From Neophaeococcomyces mojaviensis (taxonomy: Eukaryota > Ascomycota > Eurotiomycetes > Chaetothyriales), in NCBI GenBank assembly GCA_030247915.1, contig JAPDRQ010000011.1, positions 124,001-188,000 of the forward strand: 64,000 nt of DNA. The letters run 5' to 3'. The position numbers and the translations under genes were made by a program. Positions within the stretch are counted from its first letter, which is position 1, and the number at the start of each line of letters is the position of its first letter. Of the stretch, positions 11,555 through 20,885 are shown in pieces. The notes under the pieces were generated by a model. It was not told the origin of the DNA. It searched no databases and saw nothing but the letters and a program-made list of their open reading frames with translations.

Positions 11555-14500
11555 CTAGTCAGAGCTGCTGTCGCTTGTGTCTGTATTACCGCGAAATTGG
11601 TCGCATAGCTTGCTTGTCTCAGGCGACCCTATATTCTCATCATCGTCTTCGTCCTCTGCTCGCTCCTCTCCATCATATGGACCTTTTTCTAGCTCGCTAG
11701 TAGCATCGGATTCATAGTCAATGGGATCTTCCCTAGCGTCTGGCCGACCAGGGTCATATTCGTCATCGTTAAGCGGGATATTCGATGCGCCGTAAGTATC
11801 AATAGTCTCAATAGCGATACATACTCCCCTATGCTGTAGAAGAGTAGTCTCATCACTATCCCCAAAATCTCTTTCATCGTCGCTATAGTCTAGTCCAAAC
11901 TGAGTATCTTCCTCGATGAGAATATTTGCTTCCTGGCTGCTGTTGTTGTCATTCCAGTCAGATTGAGCATCTTCATCGTTGTAGCAACTCGCTTCCTGAC
12001 TATTGCTGTTTATTATTACCGCTTGCTGTATCTCTCGGTTGCTCGCTCGCTGAAGGTGAGCGGATATAACCTGTTCTTCAACAAGTTCGTCGTTTGGCCG
12101 GAATAGTACTTCGGATTCAGAAGCAATCGCTTCTAGAACCTCTTCAATACCTTTCGAGTTATTCTCCGGGTCTTCTAGCCTTCCATCTCGCGCTTTCTCT
12201 TGCAGGTCATTGAAGCGATACACGATCTTTGATAGTCTCGACTCCCCAATCTTTCGTAGATTTACTGTCCCAGAGATTGTCCCTCGACCCGGTTGTTCCT
12301 GTAAACCACAAACTTTGCCATTTCTACACCGAAGTAGTTCATTCACAATAAGCCAAATGTGCTTCTTTGTATTCTTCGTAACATGTGTAGTATCCCTTTT
12401 GACTCCAAATTGTGACTCGAGCTTCTGTTTCGTCCGTCGCATAAAGTCATCTGTTCTTAGGTACCTCTCAAGTAGACGAGGCATTGGTAGCGAAGACGTC
12501 CGCCGGCTATTCTTTACTAGCCGTAAACGAAGGTTGATAAACTCGTTTGCTCGATCCATCTCAAAGTACGTATCCTCTAGTCCATGTAGATTTACTAATG
12601 ACTCTCGAAGGATTATTTCTTGTAGTTTAGGCTGTGATGCATCCGTACAGGTTAGCCAGAAGTACCTACAAAGTTCCTGTTGATAAATGTATTTGGTATC
12701 AAGTCCAGCGAAGAACAAAAGCATCTCTCGAATAGCCCAACGCATAAGCTCGATATCCGCCCAGCTGACCGCATCCACTAGAACTATATATGGCATTAGA
12801 TTATTGATAAAGTTCATATGGTTTTGAAGTTCATCATCAGTTTGTTTATCCATAGTAGTTCTTTGACCGGAAGAGTTTAGTAATCTATTCCGTATGTTGT
12901 GTACTATGTCGCGTAGCTTTCTAGGTTCTTGGCTCGACCACCAGTCGTTCAGAGTATCCAGTTTAGTATAGTCGCTGGTGTTGTCCTCACTACTTTCCTG
13001 TAACGAAGTTCTTCTTTGGCTTTGTTGCGGTCTGGACTTCTGTATCTCTAGGAGCATCATAGCACAAATTCGGGCATTGAATGCATTTATAGCTAGTTGA
13101 TGCCTCTGTTCAAACGAAGGGTTCTTCGGAAATGACTTGTCTTTGAACGTTGCAGACCATGTATGGAAGAGAACTGATGAATCGTCCTGTGGGCCGCCCA
13201 TATGCTCGTCGAAAAAAGCCTCAAGGAAGTTCATTTTAAGGTGAAGCAGGCCAAATGCGGGAAGGATCCAGTCGTATCTGTGGTACGGCTTCTTTGCTGG
13301 TGTTCGATTTGCTTTCATGGACTGGAGTCGAAGCACTGTTAGAGCATCACCAAAGTGAAGAAAGAGCGATTCCTGCCACCGAGGGTCATCCTCGGTTAAG
13401 CCTAGTTGTTCTTCTTGGATTTCCCGAGAGATCTCAATGTTACCCACTTCCGTAGCTTCGTCATGCAGTAAAGGACCTAGGGTATGGAGTTTCGACACCT
13501 TGTGCTGCTTAGGTCGTCCACCTAGATCGGGAAGCTTAACGAAAGGTACGTCTGGATGGGGTTGGTCGTTAACTTGATTCTTATTCCCTCCATCTTTGAC
13601 GGGCTTGCTATTGATTGTTCTTTGTAAAATTTCGGGTGTTTGACCAGTAGGTAGGCAGTCTATTGTAGACTTCATTGCTCGATATATGTAGTGGTCCATT
13701 AGCTTAATGTTAAGCGCTTTTCGTTTTCGAATAGTCGCCGGCTCCAGGGGTGCAATGTCACTGACCATAAGCGGCCTTATTGGGTTATGTTGGTTCTTTG
13801 CTATGCCTGTTCTAGCATCAATAAGATCGGACTCTTTGATAAAACCAGTCGTTATACTATGCAATTCGTCTGTCTGCCCAACAACTTTCTCCCGAATCTT
13901 ATCGCTTACCTGCCAGTTGTCATGACAGAAGACTAGATTCCGCTGGTTAGCGAGGGCTAGAATGTCCTTCTTATGTTGTTCAATGGCTTCCCGGATATAT
14001 CGATTTGTACTATTGTAGCTAGCACTTATCCCAAGAGCACAAAGAAGGTCGATTCCTGTTCGGGTCAGATTCTCATGCCAAAGATACAAACCAAGAACAC
14101 GCCTGAAAGCTCCCGCTGCTCGCGGATAACGCTGCGTATTAATTGTCATAATAATTGGCCCGATCCAGCGGGTTTTACGATTATTGTTCTCGATATTTCT
14201 GTCTGACGAGATATCTGTCTGCGATTGGGCTGAATATCTAGAAGATCTACACCGCCGGGGTGTTATAACATCAGACAAGATACTGAACCAAGTAGGAGCA
14301 CAGGCTTGAACTCTGCTAGTATTCCCTAACAATTCTATGATCTGTGTCACAGAACGCTCAAAATCAGGAGCAGAATGTGTATCTGAACTTGTAACGCCCT
14401 CTTGAACCTCATTGAGCATTAACTTCAACTCCTTTTTCAGCCGATTTTTGGCCACTTGCCAATTTGTGTGCTCCAGTCGCTCTCGAATAATCTCGTCAAT

Positions 14501-15046
14501 CCATGGAGCCCGTGGTGCCCTAAGGAATGCCTTCTTAAATGCTCGTCTTGTCCCCTTCGCATTTCGATCCACAAACATATGGTCGAAGTATGACTCTAGT
14601 GACCATCTCTGGTTACGAATGTAGTCGCGCACAGATCTAAAAGCATTGGTGTAATCATTTTGCATAGGGCGACTGCGCTGATTGACACCTGTCTGTTGCT
14701 TCCTCGGTCGTGGGTTGGTAGGTGTTTCTTGTGTCGTATCCCGCCGCCTCTTTCTCTGCCGATTCTGCTGAGGTTCAATCGTGGTACTAGCAGTCGCTAC
14801 TGGTGAGCGAAATACTAACTGATGTGGTGCTAAAGTTTCCCCAGTTACACGCGAGGGAGGAGTCGGGGATGAAGTGGTTCTAGCACGAGGGGTCGAGAAC
14901 CACATAGGTGACGAAGAATGCTCTTTTTCATCTTGAAACGGGTCGCTCTCAAGCTCAGAGGGAATATCAGAAAGAGCTGAACTGGAAGATGGAATCTGGA
15001 AAGAGAGATCAGCTCGTGCTGAGCTTAAAGACCGAGATCGAGACAT
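11555..15046 (-). CDS. DUF6589-like protein, candidate transposase of the element
   Basis: Intronless 1163-residue frame from ATG 15046. Residues 1-130 are Ser/Pro/Arg-rich and disordered with a basic stretch (RQRKRRR), a likely nuclear signal. The folded core covers about 140-1000. Segments that match my memory of fungal DUF6589 proteins are CHDNWQ (Asp376), YDWILPAFGLLHLKMNF (Asp592, His602) and FEMDRANEF (Glu829, Asp831, Glu835). The C-terminal 160 residues are very acidic. DUF6589 has no proven function. Its spaced conserved acidic residues, and its place between a helicase and a protease gene inside flanking repeats, make it the best transposase candidate, but that is inference. It converges on the helicase gene with a 188-bp gap and diverges from the protease gene. 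Confidence 0.75.
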   Translation of the reverse strand: MSRSRSLSSARADLSFQIPSSSSALSDIPSELESDPFQDEKEHSSSPMWFSTPRARTTSSPTPPSRVTGETLAPHQLVFRSPVATASTTIEPQQNRQRKRRRDTTQETPTNPRPRKQQTGVNQRSRPMQNDYTNAFRSVRDYIRNQRWSLESYFDHMFVDRNAKGTRRAFKKAFLRAPRAPWIDEIIRERLEHTNWQVAKNRLKKELKLMLNEVQEGVTSSDTHSAPDFERSVTQIIELLGNTSRVQACAPTWFSILSDVITPRRCRSSRYSAQSQTDISSDRNIENNNRKTRWIGPIIMTINTQRYPRAAGAFRRVLGLYLWHENLTRTGIDLLCALGISASYNSTNRYIREAIEQHKKDILALANQRNLVFCHDNWQVSDKIREKVVGQTDELHSITTGFIKESDLIDARTGIAKNQHNPIRPLMVSDIAPLEPATIRKRKALNIKLMDHYIYRAMKSTIDCLPTGQTPEILQRTINSKPVKDGGNKNQVNDQPHPDVPFVKLPDLGGRPKQHKVSKLHTLGPLLHDEATEVGNIEISREIQEEQLGLTEDDPRWQESLFLHFGDALTVLRLQSMKANRTPAKKPYHRYDWILPAFGLLHLKMNFLEAFFDEHMGGPQDDSSVLFHTWSATFKDKSFPKNPSFEQRHQLAINAFNARICAMMLLEIQKSRPQQSQRRTSLQESSEDNTSDYTKLDTLNDWWSSQEPRKLRDIVHNIRNRLLNSSGQRTTMDKQTDDELQNHMNFINNLMPYIVLVDAVSWADIELMRWAIREMLLFFAGLDTKYIYQQELCRYFWLTCTDASQPKLQEIILRESLVNLHGLEDTYFEMDRANEFINLRLRLVKNSRRTSSLPMPRLLERYLRTDDFMRRTKQKLESQFGVKRDTTHVTKNTKKHIWLIVNELLRCRNGKVCGLQEQPGRGTISGTVNLRKIGESRLSKIVYRFNDLQEKARDGRLEDPENNSKGIEEVLEAIASESEVLFRPNDELVEEQVISAHLQRASNREIQQAVIINSNSQEASCYNDEDAQSDWNDNNSSQEANILIEEDTQFGLDYSDDERDFGDSDETTLLQHRGVCIAIETIDTYGASNIPLNDDEYDPGRPDAREDPIDYESDATSELEKGPYDGEERAEDEDDDENIGSPETSKLCDQFRGNTDTSDSSSD

Positions 15047-15138
15047 ATTGCTGGGTCCTGAACCTCTGGAGTGTTGTGGTTTTGAGTGTAAGATCGGTAC
15101 TTCTTAACAGTACCGTCGCCATTAAGAATCTTGAATCA

Positions 15139-15167
15139 ACATTTCCCTGAACGACTCAGAGAATCGT
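15139..15167. repeat. Element palindrome, copy 3 (degenerate right arm)
   Basis: The left arm ACATTTCCCTGAA is identical to copy 1. The right arm CTCAGAGAATCGT differs from perfect symmetry at four of 13 positions. Confidence 0.65.
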
Positions 15168-15400
15168 AAGGGTCTGTTATGATCACGTGACATTGTTTTG
15201 ATTCTGCTCCGCCTGCAATTCTTCTGTCTTATCCAAGGAAGAAGAAACATAACCTAATACAATACACAAGTAACATGTTCATCAATACAGTACGCCTTCG
15301 AGGGCTTGTTTACGCTCTACAGAGGGTAGAGAATGAGCCAGTATAATACAGCGATGGGAGTTGGGAGGGTTGACATTTATGCTCAGAAGAGGTGTTTGTG

Positions 15401-15428
15401 CAATTCCCCGAACATGTTCAGGGAATTG
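15401..15428. repeat. Element palindrome, copy 4
   Basis: Nearly perfect 28-bp palindrome with arms CAATTCCCCGAACA and TGTTCAGGGAATTG, one mismatch in 14. It shares the TTCCC-GAAC / GTTCAGGGAA core with the other copies. Confidence 0.8.
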
Positions 15429-15882
15429 TATATCATAGAGATTTTACACTTTGTTACTTCCTGACAGTTTTGGAAGGTGACAGCTCATGATCGATTGCTA
15501 TGAGCCATACACTGAAGGTAAGCGTGTTATGAGGTTGGGAAGAAGCACTCATTGTAAAGCCTCTTCTACAATTACTGGATTCAGTTTCAATACTCTCTCA
15601 CACTCTATTTTCTACAACAGTGACACCTTCTTGTTTGATTATTGCCTCTTGTACCCATCACAAATGATGATCACGTTAAGCTCAACGGGACAGTGTTCAG
15701 GTTATAAGTATATGCCTTTTTCTTGCCCAAACCCTCATCTCTCTTCAAAGCGATCACGAACACTGTTCCAGGTACTACTAAGCCCCAGTCTGAATTGTTC
15801 GGTCTTCTCATCTCTTAAACACGAACTCCATTCTCGAACACCCTCCTAGAATCTCCATCTGCCTTTCTCCAACCACCATATC

Positions 15883-18800
15883 ATGGGGCCCCCAAAGAAA
15901 GGCGGCAAGCCTAAGAAATCGCCTACCAAACAGCAAGCAAGTCCCAACCAGGACAACAACCCTCAAGCACAAGCTCTATCCTCTACTCGATCCCTACGAC
16001 CCCGAGCACCAGCACAACCTCTAGCTCTTCAACTGGGGACTGTTCAAACTGCTCAAGTCAATCGTCCTACTTCTCAGCCCGGTCCACTCACTATCGGCAA
16101 TACATTAGGTACCCAAGTCACATTTCGCGACAATACATGGACGGTACGAGAGATCGTTGACTACATGTTTGATACCAATGTCCAGGGACCAGCGCGACTA
16201 GCATTCTTCCGCGATTTGATTACCCATCTGAATGGCAATGTTACGGCAAGCCAGGTCGCAGCATACCAGATTACGAATGAACTCCAGGCAGATAGTCGAT
16301 ATATCGCGAACACTGCTATGCAGAACGACCTTCGGCAGTCTCTTGCTTTGATTCGAAAAAATGCTGAAGAGGGCCGTAAGGCAATTGAACGACGGCATCT
16401 TCTCGCTGACAAACTACGAGACTGGTTTGGAGATGATTGGTTTCGATACTATTGGGAACCATATCTAACGGTACCAATGGCCGATCTGTTCAATCATGCG
16501 GGCCAATGGAAGCGCATCGAGAAATGGGCAGAAAGCTTTGCTCCTGGTGTTGAAGGATGGCGCCAAGCAGCAATGGCACTCACAGAGCGTGCTCAAGCTG
16601 CCTGGGCTAGACGTCTTATGGTCAGTGGCAATGAGACAGCAGGCAGAGGTTCTAATCATGAGGCTGCTATGCAGCCTCAGGATGTTGGAAATGCCTTACC
16701 ACAAGTGAATCAAGCAAATCAGCGAGCTACAGATAACATGCGACAAGACGAGGATGGCAATGAGGTACGGGCTACTTCCAAGATCATCAGTCAGTACTAT
16801 GCTACGAATGAGAAATTGGCGATGGCGAAACGACGAAAGCGACAGCCAAAAGGCCTTACACTTGATGCATATGGCTTTCTTCACCTGGGCAATCCCCCTC
16901 ATTCGAGTCTCATGAACTCTATCGCTGCCCGTCGCCCTGTTCCTCAACCAACATTGGGTCGAGTTGAGGAATACCAAGGTACCACCCCTAAGAAGGCACC
17001 AAAAGCAACAGCCCAGATACCATCTACTCCCCAAGCAAACACCGGACCTAACCCAAGTTCAGCTAACAAGCCACTTGTTACTGCTACTACTCCTAGCGGA
17101 GTTGGCACAGGTGGGACAGCATTCTATGGTGCTGACTTTTACGAAGCGCGAGCTGCTCAGCCATCCGCTCAGCCGTTAACTCCAACACCACTACCGAAAG
17201 GGCATAAAAGACAGGGAAGCAGCATTGGATCGACGATGAATGTGACCAACTATCAGCCACAAGTCTTAGTAGATCGCTCTCGCCCTATACTTCGCTATCG
17301 AGATATTACCCAACCTGAACGACCAATTTCTGGAATTCAGCAGAGAGTCAAGGAAGCTCTTGATCATCTTCGACCTCAATCTAAAAGCGATAGAATGAGC
17401 GACGTGTCTTCTGTACACTCAACAGATTCGCGTGTTTCAGAGCGATACCATTTCATAATGCCTCCCAACCCTTCCAGCCTTGATAGACGAATCATTAACT
17501 GGACAATCCAGTTCCACAACCAACTCCAAGCTGGCAACATTAGTGTTTTACGTCTACCACAACCGGCTGAGTTCCGAGAGTACACACAGGTACAAATCAA
17601 TAATGCACTATCACGTATTGGCCAAATGGCAATTCAGATCTACATAGAGGGTGGTACTAATCCACAAAACCTCAACCAAGAACAGAGAGAGTACTGGTGG
17701 ACTCTTCTAGCCCGATTTTCTGGTATGAATATGTCGACATTAGATACGTACGACGATTGGGAGATTCAGATCATCACCAATATTAATGATCTCCAGGCTA
17801 CAACACAACCATTCGAATTACAAAGACAAGCAATCGAGATTGGCCAGGAACCGGCAGCAGTGGAGAATCTTCGACAGATCGCCGTAGCTGCGGACTTCTT
17901 TCGAGAAGACACTTTTCTCAATAGCCACAATAACCTGGGATATATGTACGAGAATGAGGTAATCCAGGCTACCCGATTTCGTATCAATGAGAGGCGAAGA
18001 GCAGATCAGCCGAGTCAGCTAGTAGTTGATGGGTCAAACATTACACACTGGTATCAACATCGAACCGACCCAGACATTCATCAGCACCTCCCACAGCTCC
18101 CTCAACAAGCGGTGGATCAGCTGTTCATTCCTATGCATATTCCTAGCCCAGATCCGGAAAACTCACCATTGGCCGCTCACTGGGTGTTAATGGTTGTAGA
18201 CAACAGAACGCGCATCTTACATGTTATGAATTCACTCAGAGAAATCAAGGTTTATACTCAGGTCGAACAGGTTTTGGCGTGGCTACAGCAGCAATATCCC
18301 GATGCAGCGTACTGCCGTCAAGATGAGAATGCTCAACAACAGGACAACGGATCTGACTGTGGATTCTGGGTAGTTGAAAACGCTCGAATCTGGGCTCAGC
18401 GAGGCCAGGTAGCAAGGGTCGGTTCGAACAGTACAGCCAATCTCAGAGCCAACCTTATGAATGCTATGGCCGTAGCCTGGCGTCGTGGATGGGACGACCT
18501 ACAATACAATCAGCCACTGCAGTTTACTGGACATATGGCAGGTCGGTCTCGCATTGGTAGCTCCCGTCATAGTCCAACCAGCAGAATATCTTCTTCGTCC
18601 GCTAGCAATAGCGATAGCTTAAGAAAGGCGGCAGTGGTCCGATCAGCCTCCGGAAATACTCCAGTCTTGGTGATTGACGAAACAAATACTACTTCTGAGC
18701 AACCTCGTGCTCGAAGTAATACTCTATCATCAAGTCTGTCTCGATTGACTACACCACCATCTCAGCTAGGTAGTCGTTCGCCGATTACTCTCCCGAATCG

Positions 18801-18990
18801 TTCTCGACCAGCTACACCTCACCAAGGACCTACGGCTTCTACTACGGCTTCAACTAATGATCAAGAAGGCATCCATGAGAACGAATTTCTTGGCTGGGGT
18901 GAATGGACAACCGATGAGCAGGGAAAGAGGGAATGGGTGCCACGGCGACCTATACGTAGTACAAGATACCGCGGCGGATCGAAGCCATAA
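15883..18990 (+). CDS. Ulp1-like (C48-type) cysteine protease of the element
   Basis: Intronless 1035-residue protein. The first 55 residues are Lys/Pro/Gln-rich and basic. A helical region follows (about 80-250), then a long low-complexity linker (about 250-500). The C-terminal half has a Ulp1/SENP-type core: His766 in AHWVLMVVD, Asn783 in HVMNSL (Asp in most members), the oxyanion Gln in QQQDNGSDCGF, and Cys826 in the same motif. The fold predicts cleavage of SUMO-like or polyprotein substrates in the nucleus. Ulp1-like proteases are carried by several DNA transposon groups, where their role is unclear. The tail is Ser/Arg-rich. The neighbouring element gene starts 836 bp upstream on the other strand. 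Confidence 0.82.
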   Translation: MGPPKKGGKPKKSPTKQQASPNQDNNPQAQALSSTRSLRPRAPAQPLALQLGTVQTAQVNRPTSQPGPLTIGNTLGTQVTFRDNTWTVREIVDYMFDTNVQGPARLAFFRDLITHLNGNVTASQVAAYQITNELQADSRYIANTAMQNDLRQSLALIRKNAEEGRKAIERRHLLADKLRDWFGDDWFRYYWEPYLTVPMADLFNHAGQWKRIEKWAESFAPGVEGWRQAAMALTERAQAAWARRLMVSGNETAGRGSNHEAAMQPQDVGNALPQVNQANQRATDNMRQDEDGNEVRATSKIISQYYATNEKLAMAKRRKRQPKGLTLDAYGFLHLGNPPHSSLMNSIAARRPVPQPTLGRVEEYQGTTPKKAPKATAQIPSTPQANTGPNPSSANKPLVTATTPSGVGTGGTAFYGADFYEARAAQPSAQPLTPTPLPKGHKRQGSSIGSTMNVTNYQPQVLVDRSRPILRYRDITQPERPISGIQQRVKEALDHLRPQSKSDRMSDVSSVHSTDSRVSERYHFIMPPNPSSLDRRIINWTIQFHNQLQAGNISVLRLPQPAEFREYTQVQINNALSRIGQMAIQIYIEGGTNPQNLNQEQREYWWTLLARFSGMNMSTLDTYDDWEIQIITNINDLQATTQPFELQRQAIEIGQEPAAVENLRQIAVAADFFREDTFLNSHNNLGYMYENEVIQATRFRINERRRADQPSQLVVDGSNITHWYQHRTDPDIHQHLPQLPQQAVDQLFIPMHIPSPDPENSPLAAHWVLMVVDNRTRILHVMNSLREIKVYTQVEQVLAWLQQQYPDAAYCRQDENAQQQDNGSDCGFWVVENARIWAQRGQVARVGSNSTANLRANLMNAMAVAWRRGWDDLQYNQPLQFTGHMAGRSRIGSSRHSPTSRISSSSASNSDSLRKAAVVRSASGNTPVLVIDETNTTSEQPRARSNTLSSSLSRLTTPPSQLGSRSPITLPNRSRPATPHQGPTASTTASTNDQEGIHENEFLGWGEWTTDEQGKREWVPRRPIRSTRYRGGSKP

Positions 18991-19105
18991 ATCTGGCTAC
19001 GATTTCGAGTGTTTTAAGCTGATTTTAGAAAAGGCATTGTCCACAAGGACATAAAAGTTCTAGTCTTTATGTAAACCATCAATACAAGTGCTTTGAGCTG
19101 AATTT

Positions 19106-19132
19106 ACAATTTTCTGAACAGAATTCAAATTG
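19106..19132. repeat. Element palindrome, copy 5 (degenerate)
   Basis: ACAATTTTCTGAAC followed by an AATTCAAATTG arm with a small deletion. Weaker than the other copies but in the expected place, just inside the right end. Confidence 0.5.
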
Positions 19133-19146
19133 CTTTGGTTTTTTCA

Positions 19147-19175
19147 ACATTTCGTTGAACTGCTCAGGGAAATGT
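19147..19175. repeat. Element palindrome, copy 6 (subterminal)
   Basis: Arms ACATTTCGTTGAA and CTCAGGGAAATGT around CTG, with three mismatches in 13. It ends 12 bp before the right terminal AGGCACT. Confidence 0.75.
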
Positions 19176-19187
19176 TAGGGGCGTTTT

Positions 19188-19198
19188 AGGCACTGTGA
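19188..19198. repeat. Right end of the element: AGGCACT terminus plus GTGA duplication
   Basis: AGGCACT (19188-19194) mirrors the left terminus and GTGA (19195-19198) repeats the left flank. Confidence 0.55.
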
Positions 19199-20885
19199 CC
19201 TGACGATACGGAAGAGATCATGCAACAACTACACCAAATTGTCGATTATACTGCTCATACTTACAGAACTGCAGGGCCCGGCTGTAGTGAGAAGCTCCAA
19301 AAGCGTACAACTTCGAGAAATCAATGCATAACAAGATATCACATTGATACCGAATATCATACCGCCCGGTGACAAAAAATGGACGCACGACACAGATTTA
19401 CAGGGGAAACGACCTCAGACTCGCTGCCGCGACCTTCGAAGAAACCGCACTTGTGCTGTTTGAGCGTAGCGCTGTGAGCGGCGTCGAGTCTGAGAACGTT
19501 AGTGTCCCGCTGAGGCAAGGCTTTCATGGCCGGCTCCATTTCATAAGCCAGACGCTAATTTAGCAAGCAGGATGATTTGCATTAGGTGCAGTTCGGCTGT
19601 CTTTCCAGACCACCCCCTGGGAGGTGCAGCTCCCATTCTTTGTATTAGAAACAAATAAATCAGTTATCCACCGCAGAAATTTGTGTTGCACATAACAGGC
19701 TAGATTTGAGGCCCAATTTGAGTGCCAGCTTTGTTGTAGCATCATGCTGACCACATCGAAGAGCCATGGTGTTCGCAGCGGTCTGAATTGTTTGAAGCTG
19801 ACCCAGAGGCTTTGTATACAGCTGAAGCAGTTCCCCTGTTCAACAATGCTCATCTAAAGCAACATTTGTCTTGAGCAATCTCTATTTCAAGCAATCCACC
19901 TCAAACAATGCATGTCTTGAACAATCCGCATCCGAGAAGCCATGTTTGTCCTAGACTCCCATATTAAGTGATCGCCTTCCATCAACAGAATGCTCGGCAT
20001 AGCAGAATTCAGTGCTGGTGCAAGCAAGATCTTCATACTCACATATGATGGTCAACAGAGTCCGTTTTAGTGAATTTTTCAGAACAATCATCGTGGGGGG
20101 CAGGCAGCTCGACATTGGATTTGCAACCGAAACTGAAGCTTGGAGGCGTATATATATTGCGGAGATCGTTCTAGGGGACTTTACCAGAGCTATTAGGAAG
20201 GCTAAGATACCAAAGAAGGCGGCAGCTGCGGTTTTAGTGTTAGTTTCGTTCATGGCTACCTGGCAGGGGCCAGCCACTGACAATACATTTAGTGAGAAGG
20301 TACATTCAAGCGCCAGTGATCTCAGGGGGCATTTCACCACTGTCTATCGAGACAGAGAACGCAACCACATCACAACCAAACACGTTTTGCCTTGAAGCCA
20401 AATGGCGATGTGCCAACACAGAGAATAAGATGAGATCCAAACAGAAGCAATTTTGAATGGGAGTGATACAGTCTCTTTGTTGGTAAATTTTGGAATTAAA
20501 CCAGAAGGCCAGTCTTGAGCTAGGAAAGGCAAACTTATTATCCGAAGTTGTAACATAATGAACAGAGCTCGATGACGAATGTCGACCACCTCTTGACTAT
20601 CTTGTAATGCTCAAGGAGCTGCGTCAATTTGGAGTTTTTGCGTTTAAGAGGGCCTTTGGGTAGCACTAAGCGGCTGTTTGCAGTCCAAATTTCAGCTGTC
20701 TCTAGGTTCCTCCTCCTCCACAAAAGTAGCACTTGTATCGACGATGAGAGTTGTGAGCTCAGTGATAACATGGTGAGGTCGACATGATTGTGGCTGTCCC
20801 TTTGACAAGCAGGAGTTGGTAAGACTGTTCTCCAAGCCCAGTGGCGAAAGCGGCCTGTTTGTGGATAGCGGTGGCATTCACAGGC
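19199..20885. other. Gene-poor interval
   Basis: About 1.7 kb. A 127-codon plus-strand frame at 20012-20395 and an overlapping minus frame are open but show no recognisable domain or gene context, so neither is called. Confidence 0.4.

Larger units (their letters stand above)
15047..15882. promoter_or_regulatory. Divergent promoter region of the DUF6589-like and protease genes
   Basis: About 840 bp between two divergent start codons inside the element. It contains palindrome copies 3 and 4, placed 93 and 355 bp upstream of the minus-strand start codon. No other gene is supported here. Confidence 0.5.
8043..19194. mobile_element. Putative 11.15-kb DNA transposon: RecQ helicase + DUF6589-like + Ulp1-like protease
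   Basis: I delimit this element from the ends inward. The left end reads AGTGCCT (8043-8049) and the right end AGGCACT (19188-19194), a 7-bp terminal inverted repeat. A second TAACA match lies 8 bp further in on the left and 10 bp further in on the right. Both ends are flanked by GTGA (8039-8042 and 19195-19198), a 4-bp target duplication. Inside are three long genes in the order +, -, +, and six copies of a roughly 28-bp palindrome outside the coding exons. The combination of a helicase gene with a 3-4-bp duplication recalls the helicase-bearing Academ lineage (AcademH), but I cannot confirm that class. The short TIR is the weakest point of the call; that the three genes belong together is better supported. 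Confidence 0.6.

Noticed and set aside
8043..19194. Starship, Helitron or KDZ-type giant element
   Set aside because: I see no tyrosine recombinase (DUF3435), no Rep/Pif1 helicase pair and no KDZ-type Cys cluster. The helicase is RecQ-like and the ends carry inverted repeats with a duplication.
20012..20395. 127-codon plus-strand frame
   Set aside because: A minus-strand frame of similar length overlaps it and neither shows a recognisable feature.
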